Below, one piece after another: positions 17,487 to 25,953 of a stretch of DNA of 64,000 nucleotides. Below the pieces are notes generated by a model, which had not been told where the DNA came from, ran no database searches, and worked only from the letters and a program-made list of their open reading frames with translations. The DNA is from SZUA-444 sp965226565 (lineage in GTDB: Bacteria; Bacillota; Clostridia; Oscillospirales; Ruminococcaceae). Position 1 is the stretch's first letter; each line of letters opens with the position of its first letter. The DNA is taken from assembly GCA_965226565.1 (NCBI GenBank), contig CBDDDI010000006.1, forward strand, positions 62,001 to 126,000. Reading direction: 5' to 3'. The translations under genes were made by a program, and so were the position numbers.

Positions 17487-19141
17487 TATTTTTCCTCCTT
17501 AACAACAATATCTTTAACAGTTCCTCCAGGAGGAATCATTGGTAAAACTTTTTCATCAAGATTAATTGGACATTCTATAAGAGTAGGAGAATCTGGTTCA
17601 AGATTATTCAAAATATTTTCTAAATCATCTAAAGAATTTATTTTATATCCATTAGCACCAAAAGCTTTTGCAATTTCAACAAAATCAGTTTTTCTGTCAA
17701 GAACAGTGCTAGAATATCTTTTGCCATGGAACATAGTTTGCCATTGACGAACCATTCCTAAAACTCCATTTTTCATTAAGATGATAACAATAGGAAGTTT
17801 TTGTTCTACAGCAGTTGAGAATTCATTTAAATTCATTCCAAAACTGCCTTCGCTAGTAAAAAACACTGTCCTTTTTCTGTTGTTAGCAATACAACCTCCA
17901 ATAGCAGCTCCAAATCCAAATCCCATAGTACCAAGTCCACCTGATGTTAAAAGAGTATGTGGTTTTTGAAATCTATAATGTTGAACTGTCCACATTTGAT
18001 GTTGGCCAACATCAGTTGCAACAACAGTATCATCATTCATTTTAGAAGATACAGTTTCTATTACAGTGTAAGGAAGAATCTCATTACTTTGTGGCATAAT
18101 ATCAACTTTTTTAAATTCTCTAATTTTTTCAATCCATTCTTCATTACAATTTTCAGGAAGAATTTTTAATAGATTGGCTAAAAAGTCTTTAAGATTTGAA
18201 CATACATTTATATGAGTATCGATATTTTTATTAAATTCACTAATATCAATATCAACATGAATAATAGTTTTGTTGCTTTGATAATGTTTAGTGTTTCCAG
18301 TTGCTCTATCAGAAAATCTTGCACCAAGAACAATCATAACATCACATTCATCTTGTGCAACAGAAGCAGCATATTTACCATGCATACCACACATTCCAAG
18401 ATTAAGTTCATATGAATTAGGTAAACAATCAATTCCCATCATACTAAGTCCAACAGGTGCATTTATTCTTTTTGATAATTCTAAAAGTTCGTCTTGAGAA
18501 TCACTTGCAGATATTCCACCACCAGCATAAATAAAAGGTCTCTTAGCATTTTTAATTATTTCTGTTACACTTTCTAAATTAATATTAGTTTTTTCTTTTT
18601 GTGGTAAATCTATAATATCTCCTTTAAATTCACAAGATTCAACTTGAATATTTTTAGGAATATCAACAAGCACAGGACCTTTTCTACCTTCGTTAGCAAT
18701 TTTAAATGCTTCTTCCAAAGTAAATTCAAGATCATTTATATCTCTAACTACAAAATTGTGTTTAACAATAGGAATAGTAATTCCCATAATATCAACTTCT
18801 TGAAAGCTGTCTTTTCCTAAAAGATTCACTGGAACATTTCCTGTAATAGCAACCAAAGGAACACTGTCTAAATATGCATTAGCAATTCCAGTTACTAAAT
18901 TTGTAGCACCAGGTCCACTTGTTGAAATAACAACACCAGTTTTTCCTGATACTCTAGCATAACCATCAGCAGCATGTGATGCACCTTGTTCATGTGCAGT
19001 TAGTATATGTTCTATTCTGTCGGAGTTTTTGTAGATTTCGTCATAAAGAGGTAAAACAGCACCTCCTGGATAACCAAATATTGTTTTCACATCATGTTTA
19101 ACTAGTTCTTCAATTATAATTTGCGCTCCTGTTAAAATCAT
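17486..19141 (-). CDS. ilvB: Acetolactate synthase large subunit, altered metal-binding motif
   Basis: A 551-residue ThDP enzyme that condenses pyruvate (or pyruvate and 2-oxobutanoate) for valine, leucine and isoleucine synthesis. The catalytic Glu is in LTAHEQGASHAADGYARVSG (near 50), the FAD-linked middle domain is present, and the C-terminal ThDP domain has GGLGTMGFGFGAAIGG and VLGMVRQWQTMF. An oddity: the usual GDG-SF metal motif reads SEGSF (near 430) and the NN pair reads KNG (near 457), so both side-chain magnesium ligands look changed. It may still be active, but this is unusual. First gene of ilvB-ilvN-ilvA. Confidence 0.92.
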   Translation of the reverse strand: MILTGAQIIIEELVKHDVKTIFGYPGGAVLPLYDEIYKNSDRIEHILTAHEQGASHAADGYARVSGKTGVVISTSGPGATNLVTGIANAYLDSVPLVAITGNVPVNLLGKDSFQEVDIMGITIPIVKHNFVVRDINDLEFTLEEAFKIANEGRKGPVLVDIPKNIQVESCEFKGDIIDLPQKEKTNINLESVTEIIKNAKRPFIYAGGGISASDSQDELLELSKRINAPVGLSMMGIDCLPNSYELNLGMCGMHGKYAASVAQDECDVMIVLGARFSDRATGNTKHYQSNKTIIHVDIDISEFNKNIDTHINVCSNLKDFLANLLKILPENCNEEWIEKIREFKKVDIMPQSNEILPYTVIETVSSKMNDDTVVATDVGQHQMWTVQHYRFQKPHTLLTSGGLGTMGFGFGAAIGGCIANNRKRTVFFTSEGSFGMNLNEFSTAVEQKLPIVIILMKNGVLGMVRQWQTMFHGKRYSSTVLDRKTDFVEIAKAFGANGYKINSLDDLENILNNLEPDSPTLIECPINLDEKVLPMIPPGGTVKDIVVKEEK

Positions 19142-19167
19142 TATCTCATCAACTCTCCTTTTTATTA

Positions 19168-19204
19168 GTAAAAAAGACTCTTACAGCATTGCTGCAAGAG
19201 TCAA
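19168..19204 (-). terminator. Attenuator terminator in the ilv leader
   Basis: A 13-bp stem with one G-U pair (19176-19188 with 19190-19202) followed on the minus strand by six T, ending about 30 bases before the ilvB ATG and its GGAGAG site. It lies between the leader peptide and ilvB, the position of a transcription attenuator. Confidence 0.85.
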
Positions 19205-19233
19205 AATAAAGCTTTAATTTATTTGCTTTTTAA

Positions 19234-19323
19234 TCACTTTGCACAACACAAATCAACACTATCTGTAATAATCACGATAATGCTAATTATAATTATTATG
19301 CCAAATGATAATGCAAAACTCAT
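19234..19323 (-). CDS. ilv operon leader peptide, isoleucine-rich
   Basis: A 29-residue open frame on the minus strand, preceded by GGAGAA seven bases before its ATG. The peptide reads MSFALSFG, then residues 9-19 IIIIISIIVII, then a short tail TDSVDLCCAK. Nine of eleven consecutive residues are Ile and one is Val. Its stop codon is 31 bases upstream of the attenuator stem. Stalling at isoleucine codons when charged tRNA-Ile is scarce would change folding downstream and prevent termination, as in the enterobacterial ilv operons. Confidence 0.85.
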   Translation of the reverse strand: MSFALSFGIIIIISIIVIITDSVDLCCAK

Positions 19324-19369
19324 ATAAAGCTTCTCCATTCATATGTTTAATTTTAGTTTACTCAAATTT

Positions 19370-19398
19370 ATAATATCATTATTATTATATTTTGTCAA
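19370..19398 (-). promoter_or_regulatory. Promoter of the ilvBNA operon
   Basis: Minus strand TTGACA (19393-19398), 17-base spacer, TATTAT (19370-19375). Transcription would start about 40 bases before the leader-peptide ATG. Confidence 0.8.
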
Positions 19399-19424
19399 CA
19401 GCTTTTTTGTGATTTTTATAAAGA

Positions 19425-19458
19425 AATAGAGAACTTTTAGTAATAAAAAGTTCTCTAA
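19425..19458 (-). terminator. Terminator of tarI-tarJ
   Basis: AGAGAACTTTT pairs with AAAAGTTCTCT just past the tarJ stop; the T tract that follows on the minus strand is imperfect (TTTCTTTATAAAAA). It lies only about 30 bases upstream of the ilv -35. Confidence 0.65.
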
Positions 19459-19463
19459 AAGTA

Positions 19464-20489
19464 TTATATATTCCAAGCCATAATAGTTTTGCCTTTTTGT
19501 TTGCTAATATCATTTTGAAAAGCCTCTAAAATATCAGAAATATTATTAACAACAATCTCAGCATTAATTATATTTTCCAAATAATTAACTATCTCAGGAT
19601 ATTCATTATAAAGTTTAATTAAACCAACATAATCAGAACGTCCACTACGGCTGCTTCCAACAATTCTAATTCCTTTTTCTAATACCATTCTAGTGTTAAT
19701 AGGAACAGTTTCTTCGCTTACTCCTAAAATAGAAATAGTGCCTTCAGGATTAATATAATCAATAATTTGATTAATTGCTTCACCTGAATAAACTCCTCCA
19801 ACACATTCAAAAGCATGGTCTATTTTCAAGTCTTTAGGTATATCAGAAACTAAAAAAGTTTCATCAGCAAAAGTGAAATCATTTAGTTTTGATTCAACTG
19901 CTCCAAAAACATATATAAGAGAATCAGGATATAATTTCTTTAAGAAAATAGAAGTAACATATCCTAAATTTCCATCTCCCCAAACACCAATTATATTTTT
20001 TCTTGAATGAGTGTTTTTTTCAAATCTTTTTATTGCGTGATAACTAACACTTGAAAATTCAGTAAAAGCTGCAACAGCATGATTTATATTATCAGGAAGT
20101 TTTACTAATCTATCAGGTTTAGTGCAAATAAATTCTTGTAAAAATCCATCTTCACTAGAAGCTCTGAATTTGCTAGTTCTAAGATAATTTTCAGCAATTA
20201 TTTCATCATCTTCTGTAGGAATATTAGGTATCATAATAACTGTATCATTTACTTCAAATGTTCCAGTAGGATCAAAAACTACTTTACCAATGCCTTCATG
20301 AATCAAAGACAAAGGCAATTTTTCTTTTAGTACTTTTTTTGAACGTTTTCCTTGATAATACCTTTGATCTGCATTACAAATTGATAAATAAGTTGGTCTA
20401 ACAAGAATGTGTTCTTTATCGAGTGTAATATCCTTAAAAATAACTTCTATTTGATAAGGTTTTTTTAGTTGATAAACGGAATTTAACAT
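19464..20489 (-). CDS. tarJ: Ribulose-5-phosphate reductase (CDP-ribitol pathway, TarJ-like)
   Basis: A 341-residue medium-chain dehydrogenase. TarJ reduces D-ribulose 5-phosphate to D-ribitol 5-phosphate with NADPH, and TarI then makes CDP-ribitol for ribitol-phosphate wall polymers. The zinc-enzyme N-terminal fold (YLSICNADQRYYQGKR, LIHEGIGKVV), a Rossmann segment (GVWGDGNLGYVTSIFLKKLYP) and the TarJ-like ending fit. The AAGGAG ribosome-binding site lies in the end of tarI, four bases separate the genes, and the product pair supports the call. No tarB/F/K/L polymerases are in the window. Confidence 0.88.
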   Translation of the reverse strand: MLNSVYQLKKPYQIEVIFKDITLDKEHILVRPTYLSICNADQRYYQGKRSKKVLKEKLPLSLIHEGIGKVVFDPTGTFEVNDTVIMIPNIPTEDDEIIAENYLRTSKFRASSEDGFLQEFICTKPDRLVKLPDNINHAVAAFTEFSSVSYHAIKRFEKNTHSRKNIIGVWGDGNLGYVTSIFLKKLYPDSLIYVFGAVESKLNDFTFADETFLVSDIPKDLKIDHAFECVGGVYSGEAINQIIDYINPEGTISILGVSEETVPINTRMVLEKGIRIVGSSRSGRSDYVGLIKLYNEYPEIVNYLENIINAEIVVNNISDILEAFQNDISKQKGKTIMAWNI

Positions 20490-20493
20490 TTTA

Positions 20494-21210
20494 TCACTCC
20501 TTACTTAATACTGCTTCAGCTACTTTTATGTCATATGGATATGTGATTTTAATATTAAAAACTTCACCATCTACTAAAGAAACTTTTTCACCTTTTAGCA
20601 ATAGAATTTTACAAGCATCAGTCAAAATATCTTTTTCTTCATTAGATAAAGTGTTATAAATATCTTGTAATTTTTTAGCTTTAAATGATTGAGGAGTTTG
20701 TCCTTGATACATAATAGATCTATCAGGAATAGATGATATGTGTTTGTTATTTTTGCTTTCAACAATAGTATCTGTTGCAGCAATAACTGTATCACAAGCA
20801 CCATCTTTTTTTGTTATTTCAATATTATCTTTAATAATTCTTTGTGTCACAAAAGGTCTAACAGAATCATGTGTAACAAGAATTGTGTCATCATTTAAAG
20901 TATAATTATCTTTTATATAATTAATAGAGTTGATAATTGTAGCATTTCTGCTTGTTCCTCCTTCTATTACAACAATTTTATCTTTTGCAATAATATATTT
21001 ATTAATCATATCTTCAGTGTGTTTAATCCACTGTTTTGGTGTTAGAACAATAATTTTTTCAAATTCATTTTCAACAATAAATTTTTCTATTGTGTGAATA
21101 ATAATAGGTTTTTCACCTATTTTAAGGAATTGTTTTGGCTTATCTGAATTTCTCATTCTGCTTCCAATTCCACCTGCTAAAATTGCAGCAAAAATATTTT
21201 TTGAGTCCAT
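20494..21210 (-). CDS. tarI: Ribitol-5-phosphate cytidylyltransferase (TarI-like)
   Basis: A 238-residue cytidylyltransferase of the IspD/TarI family, making CDP-ribitol from CTP and ribitol 5-phosphate. The CTP loop AAILAGGIGSRMRNSDKPKQF is at the N terminus; THDSVRPFV and DRSIMYQGQTPQSFK are typical family motifs. IspD is the main alternative, but the adjacent TarJ-like reductase and the DRS-x-MYQGQTPQ motif favour TarI. First gene of the pair. The product would feed ribitol-containing teichoic acid or capsule. Confidence 0.88.
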   Translation of the reverse strand: MDSKNIFAAILAGGIGSRMRNSDKPKQFLKIGEKPIIIHTIEKFIVENEFEKIIVLTPKQWIKHTEDMINKYIIAKDKIVVIEGGTSRNATIINSINYIKDNYTLNDDTILVTHDSVRPFVTQRIIKDNIEITKKDGACDTVIAATDTIVESKNNKHISSIPDRSIMYQGQTPQSFKAKKLQDIYNTLSNEEKDILTDACKILLLKGEKVSLVDGEVFNIKITYPYDIKVAEAVLSKE

Positions 21211-21337
21211 TGTATAAATCCTTTCAAATTAAAATAAATTAATATAGAATATCTCTAAATTAATAAGAGATATTTACAGTAATAAGATAATATTATATAA
21301 TTAAATATAAATATTATGTAGGAATGGTGGTATAAGA

Positions 21338-22363
21338 TTGTTTAAATTTGCAAAAGAGAAGTTAAAGCGTAAAGCGTATAAATTAGATTTTTCTTTAAAT
21401 AAAAATATTTTTTATATAGATGAAAAAAATTATAAGAATTCTATTCTAAATAAAGTTGAGCCGTATTTAGAAAAATATAAGAAAACAGGATATTGCAATC
21501 CTAAAAAAGATATTTATATTTATTATGAACACTATATTAATTATAATTCGTCAAAAGTGGTTGTAATTTCACATGGTTTTACAGGATTTGGAGCTAAATA
21601 TACTGAAACAATTTATTATTTTTTGAAAAAAGGATATTCTGTATTTATAATGGATCATAGAGGACACGGTAATTCTACACGTGAAGTAGATGATTTATCT
21701 TTGGTTCATATAGATGATTTTGATTATTATGTAGAAGATTTTGCGTTTTTTGTAAAAACAGTTGTTAAACCTATTATAAAAGAGAAGGAATGTATTTTGT
21801 ATGCACATTCTATGGGAGGAGCAATTGGAGCGAGAGTATTGCAAAAATATCCTAATTTATTTGATAAAGCTATATTAAGTTCTCCGATGATGGAGCCATC
21901 TATAGGATATCCAAAGATACTTATTAAAATTATAACAAGATTAATGATATTTTTAGGTAAAGGAAAAGATTATGTTTTTACACATCATTCGTATGATGGA
22001 ATTAGAGATTATAATAAATTTTCTTCTACTTCAGAAGTAAGATTTAATTCTATTTTTGATAAAATACAAAATAATAATAGATATCAAACATATGGAGGAT
22101 CTTTTAAATGGGTTCAACAAAGTTTAAATGTAACTGATCAAATATTAAAAATAAAAAATCTTGAAAAAATTAAAATACCTGTTTTAGTATTTCAAGCAGA
22201 ACGTGATACTTTAGTAGAAGCAAGTGGAATATACAAATTTGTAAATAATGTTCCTTCATCAAAACTTATTTTTGTTCCAAAAAGTAAACATGAATTATTT
22301 AGTGCAAAAAACAAAATATTAATTCCTTATTTTAATAGTATATTTAAATTTATAAATAAATAA
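21338..22363 (+). CDS. Alpha/beta hydrolase, monoacylglycerol lipase/lysophospholipase-like
   Basis: A 341-residue serine hydrolase of the S33/PldB-like group. The oxyanion region is SHGFTGFGAKYTE, the family motif DHRGHGNS follows, the nucleophile is in AHSMGG (GxSxG, near 163), the acid is in ERDTLVE and the His in SKHELF. No signal peptide or membrane anchor, so probably cytosolic, acting on lipid esters; the substrate is unknown. The start codon is TTG 21338, seven bases after GGTGG; an upstream ATG is not available in frame. Single-gene transcript, ended by a terminator. Confidence 0.85.
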   Translation: MFKFAKEKLKRKAYKLDFSLNKNIFYIDEKNYKNSILNKVEPYLEKYKKTGYCNPKKDIYIYYEHYINYNSSKVVVISHGFTGFGAKYTETIYYFLKKGYSVFIMDHRGHGNSTREVDDLSLVHIDDFDYYVEDFAFFVKTVVKPIIKEKECILYAHSMGGAIGARVLQKYPNLFDKAILSSPMMEPSIGYPKILIKIITRLMIFLGKGKDYVFTHHSYDGIRDYNKFSSTSEVRFNSIFDKIQNNNRYQTYGGSFKWVQQSLNVTDQILKIKNLEKIKIPVLVFQAERDTLVEASGIYKFVNNVPSSKLIFVPKSKHELFSAKNKILIPYFNSIFKFINK

Positions 22364-22375
22364 TGAATATATTTA

Positions 22376-22417
22376 TAAAAGCCTTTTATCTTTTAATAGA
22401 TAGAAGGCTTTTGTTTG
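22376..22417 (+). terminator. Terminator of the alpha/beta hydrolase gene
   Basis: AAAAGCCTTTTATC pairs with GATAGAAGGCTTTT (one mismatch), followed by TGTTTGTT. Confidence 0.8.
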
Positions 22418-22434
22418 TTAAATATTGGTGGTCA

Positions 22435-22480
22435 AAATGCATAATTAATGGCTAATAAAAAAGTTTATAATTATGCATTT
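22435..22480. repeat. 13-bp perfect inverted repeat
   Basis: AAATGCATAATTA (22435-22447) is repeated in inverted orientation at 22468-22480 with 20 bases between. There is no T run directly after, so it does not look like a simple terminator. It lies upstream of the wall-protein gene and could be a regulatory site or RNA structure. Confidence 0.5.
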
Positions 22481-22602
22481 ATATAATGTTATTTAAAACT
22501 AACTATTTCATTATTTATGTAACCTGATTTGAAACTCAATATTAGTATACTTAAATCATTAAAAATGTCGTTTATTGTCGAATTATTTGGAGGTATATAC
22601 AA

Positions 22603-25395
22603 ATGAAAAAAAGTATAAGTTTAGTTTTTTTGACGTCAGTATTATTTTTTGCATTATCAGTACAAGTATTTGCATCTGAAAATAATGTTAATGAAAATTT
22701 GAAAAAAACTATTACAAAAATTAATGATGTTAATAATGAATATGAAGTTAAATTAAATATAGATGGTGAAAAAATAAATTATATTGATAAATATAAAGAT
22801 ACAAACCTTGATGTGGTTTTGGTAATGGATAGATCAAAAAATATGTATGACAATATTAATGATGTTGATAACATAAATAGAATGGAAATGCAAAAAAATA
22901 TTGTGACAAAGTTCATAGAAGATTTGGAATCTAATGACTGTAATGTAAATGTTGGTTTAGTTGTATTTGGAAAGTATGCACAAAAAATGTATGAATTAAT
23001 TGATGTTAAAGAAAATGCACAAACCTTAAAAAATATAGTAAATAATATAGAGGTAGATCCGGAAGCTGGACAAAATAATAAACAAATAAATCAAGAACAA
23101 GGAATTTTTAAAGCTAAGGAAATTTTAGAAAATTCAACAGCAACAGAAAAATTAGTAATAATGTTTGGAAATGAAAGTCCAACATGGGCTGGACCAAGAA
23201 TAAAACATCAAAATGCGTTTCCACAATATTATTATTACAGACCTAAATATGGTAATGGAGATAGTACGACTAATGAAGTTAAAAAACAAACAGAAAAAAC
23301 TGCTAATAAATTAAAAGATATGCAAGTGAAAGATGGTAACGCAGTGCAGTTAGTACCTGTTTTGTTATGTAACGAAGATGAGAATATCAAAAATTTTCAA
23401 GCTGGTATAAGCAGTATAAATAACTGTTATTGTGTGGATTCAGAAAAACTATATATAAAAGATATTTTAGATGATGTTTATCCAAATGTAGTTGAAGATA
23501 ATAAATATCAAAATGTTGTAGTAACTGAAAAAATAGATCAAAATTGTGAATTAATAAAGAATAGTATGGAAGTTACACAAGGTGAAACTATAATTAATGA
23601 AGATGGAAAAATAAGCTGGATAATAGGAAATATATGTGATAATAAAACAGTAACAATGACATATAAAATTAAAAATTACAAACATCAACAATCTAATAAT
23701 AAGACAATAATAAATTATAATAATCAGTTAGAAGGGAATAAGGAAGAGAAATTTAAAGTTGATTTTATTTCAAATATTCCAAAAAAATATAAAATTAAAT
23801 ATGAAATGATAAATAATGATACTGGTGAAAAGAAATGTTATGATTATAATGTTTTAGAAGGTGAGTCAGTCAAAAAACCTTGTAAATTAGATCCTTCATT
23901 AGAAATTGTTAGTGATAATTGGGTAGGTATAGATAATGTACAAAAAGATCAAATATTAACAAGAATTGTAAAAACGAAAGTATTTGATGTGAAATTTTTT
24001 GTTGATGACAAGCAAATTGGAAAAACTCAAAAGATCAAATATGGGAATTCAGCTACAGAGCCTAATAAAAATTTATATATTAAAGAAAGTAGATTATATT
24101 CAAAATGGGATAAGAAGTTTTTAAATATTACTTCAAATTTAGTAATTAATAAAAAATCTTCAATAAAGACTTTTAAAGTAATATATGTTGATGAAAATAA
24201 TAAAGAAATAAAACAAGATATTGTTAATTACAATGAAAATTCGATAGCACCATCATTTCCAAACAAAAATGGTATAACATATTTAGGTTGGGATATTGTT
24301 GAGAATAATAAAATTAAAAAACCAGTTTTATGTATTAGTAAAAGAAGTATAAATTATATAAATTTTAAGGATGAAATTTATGAAGTTAAAGATGGAAAAA
24401 TAGTAGGTATAAAAGATAATATTGTAGTTAAAGCTTTATGTGAAAAAAATAATTATACAGTTATATATAAATATGAAGATACTGAAACTAATGAGATTAA
24501 AACTATTTCAACAATAAGTAATATTGTGTATGGAGAAAAAACTCCAACTCCTCCAGATAATTTACCAGAAGGATATGAATTTGTTGATGATAAAAAATTC
24601 GGAACAATAGATGATATAGTGACAAAAAATGTTGTATATATAGCTAAAATAAGAAAATCAATTATTCATAATGTAAAGTATATTGTTTATGACCAAACAA
24701 ATAGAAATAAATATGTAATGGATTTTCATATAGTAGATGGAAAATCTGTTAAATCACCTATGTTAAAAGATTTTGTAAACTTACCTAAAGATTTTAATAT
24801 TAAATATCAAGAAACAAATTCTAAAACATCATGGAAAGATATCGAAAATGTTAGTAAAAATATTATAATGTGGAAAAATTATAAAGTAAAAGAATATGTA
24901 GTTACAATTGATTATGATAATGGAGAAGAAAATGATAAAATAATTGTTAAACATGGTGAAGATGTTTCAAAATTAAAAACTCCATCTAAAAAGAATCATA
25001 AATTTATAGGTTGGAGTATGAAAAGTTTAAAAAATATTACTCATGATATTACTATAGAAGCACAATATGAGGAAATAAATAAAGATAAAAGTGATGAATT
25101 AATAGTGGATGATGGACAAGATGATTCTACTACAGATCACAATAATTTAATAAATAATGAAATTCCTGTAACAGGTAATAAAGATGTTATAAATGACCTA
25201 GAAATTAAAAATGACCGAGAAATTAAAAATGATAATGAAGAAATTAAAAATGTTGAAAGACATGAAGGCAATGAAGCAGAAGTTAATCCACCTACAGGCA
25301 CAAAAGATAATCAAACAGTTTTATTGATTTATATTGTAGCTTCAATGTTTATTATATTTGTAGCTAGTAAAAAAATATTAAAGATTAAAAAGTAA
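22603..25395 (+). CDS. vWA-domain, InlB-repeat cell-wall protein with NPPTG sorting signal
   Basis: A 930-residue secreted surface protein. Signal peptide about 1-25 (ends VFASE). A vWA domain spans about 65-300 (LDVVLVMDRSKNMYD); its MIDAS motif is DxSxN rather than DxSxS. Then come beta repeats of InlB/MucBP type (about 390-830), for example FKVIYVDENNKEIKQD, YTVIYKYEDTETNEI and YVVTIDYDNGEEN, each ending near a LGWD or IGWS motif. The C terminus has an Asp/Asn/Glu-rich spacer, NPPTG, a hydrophobic helix and KKILKIKK, a complete sortase signal. Likely a pilus-tip-like or adhesin protein. No sortase is in the window. TTGGAGG ribosome-binding site. Confidence 0.88.
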   Translation: MKKSISLVFLTSVLFFALSVQVFASENNVNENLKKTITKINDVNNEYEVKLNIDGEKINYIDKYKDTNLDVVLVMDRSKNMYDNINDVDNINRMEMQKNIVTKFIEDLESNDCNVNVGLVVFGKYAQKMYELIDVKENAQTLKNIVNNIEVDPEAGQNNKQINQEQGIFKAKEILENSTATEKLVIMFGNESPTWAGPRIKHQNAFPQYYYYRPKYGNGDSTTNEVKKQTEKTANKLKDMQVKDGNAVQLVPVLLCNEDENIKNFQAGISSINNCYCVDSEKLYIKDILDDVYPNVVEDNKYQNVVVTEKIDQNCELIKNSMEVTQGETIINEDGKISWIIGNICDNKTVTMTYKIKNYKHQQSNNKTIINYNNQLEGNKEEKFKVDFISNIPKKYKIKYEMINNDTGEKKCYDYNVLEGESVKKPCKLDPSLEIVSDNWVGIDNVQKDQILTRIVKTKVFDVKFFVDDKQIGKTQKIKYGNSATEPNKNLYIKESRLYSKWDKKFLNITSNLVINKKSSIKTFKVIYVDENNKEIKQDIVNYNENSIAPSFPNKNGITYLGWDIVENNKIKKPVLCISKRSINYINFKDEIYEVKDGKIVGIKDNIVVKALCEKNNYTVIYKYEDTETNEIKTISTISNIVYGEKTPTPPDNLPEGYEFVDDKKFGTIDDIVTKNVVYIAKIRKSIIHNVKYIVYDQTNRNKYVMDFHIVDGKSVKSPMLKDFVNLPKDFNIKYQETNSKTSWKDIENVSKNIIMWKNYKVKEYVVTIDYDNGEENDKIIVKHGEDVSKLKTPSKKNHKFIGWSMKSLKNITHDITIEAQYEEINKDKSDELIVDDGQDDSTTDHNNLINNEIPVTGNKDVINDLEIKNDREIKNDNEEIKNVERHEGNEAEVNPPTGTKDNQTVLLIYIVASMFIIFVASKKILKIKK

Positions 25396-25398
25396 AAT

Positions 25399-25440
25399 AA
25401 AAAAATAGATGTTTGGAAAATATCCAACATCTATTTTAAT
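25399..25440. terminator. Bidirectional terminator between the wall-protein and HD genes
   Basis: AATAGATGTTTGGA pairs with TATCCAACATCTATT (one-base bulge), flanked by A and T runs, between convergent stop codons. Confidence 0.85.
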
Positions 25441-25441
25441 A

Positions 25442-25918
25442 TTAAGTACAGAATGTAATATTTGATAGTTCTTTTGCAGTTTCAGTTTTTCTAAAAACAT
25501 GTAACATTTCCATTGTAGCACAGTAAGTATCTGCAAAATTTACAATTAAAGCTTCTTTTGATTTCGGAAATAAACGAGGATTAAGAGGCCACATATGTGA
25601 TACAATTATATTTTTTTGAAAATCTGTCAAATTAAAATACTTGTTAGCTTCTAATAATGCTTTTTTGCTGTGACTTAAAATGCATTTCATTCTTGGATTT
25701 TCTTCTGTTCTGAAATCATGTAATAATGCAGCTCTGGTAGTTTCTTTTGTGTTTAAATTTAAAAAATCACAAACTATATACGTAATATATGCTGTATATA
25801 CACAGTGTTCTAATAAATTTACAGAATTTGAATGTTGTTTCATATTACGCATATTTTGTACAAGAGGATGTTGCAGCAAATCTTGTACTAATTCATTAAA
25901 TTCTGTTGCTTTTTTCAT
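25442..25918 (-). CDS. HD-domain phosphohydrolase
   Basis: A 158-residue HD superfamily protein. The metal ligands are visible: His38 in LLEHCVY, His67-Asp68 in ALLHDFR, a His in VSHMWP, and the distal Asp in NFADTYCATME. Such small soluble HD proteins hydrolyse phosphate esters or nucleotides; the substrate cannot be read from sequence. It begins 35 bases after the stop of the glycosyltransferase gene with GAAAGGTGATG before the ATG, so both may be one operon. Confidence 0.85.
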   Translation of the reverse strand: MKKATEFNELVQDLLQHPLVQNMRNMKQHSNSVNLLEHCVYTAYITYIVCDFLNLNTKETTRAALLHDFRTEENPRMKCILSHSKKALLEANKYFNLTDFQKNIIVSHMWPLNPRLFPKSKEALIVNFADTYCATMEMLHVFRKTETAKELSNITFCT

Positions 25919-25953
25919 AACATCACCTTTCTATATTTTGGTTAAGATATTAT

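Noticed and set aside
19142..19420. T-box riboswitch upstream of ilvB
   Set aside because: No T-box AGGGTGGNACCGCG-like sequence was found; the Ile-rich leader peptide with terminator explains the region better.
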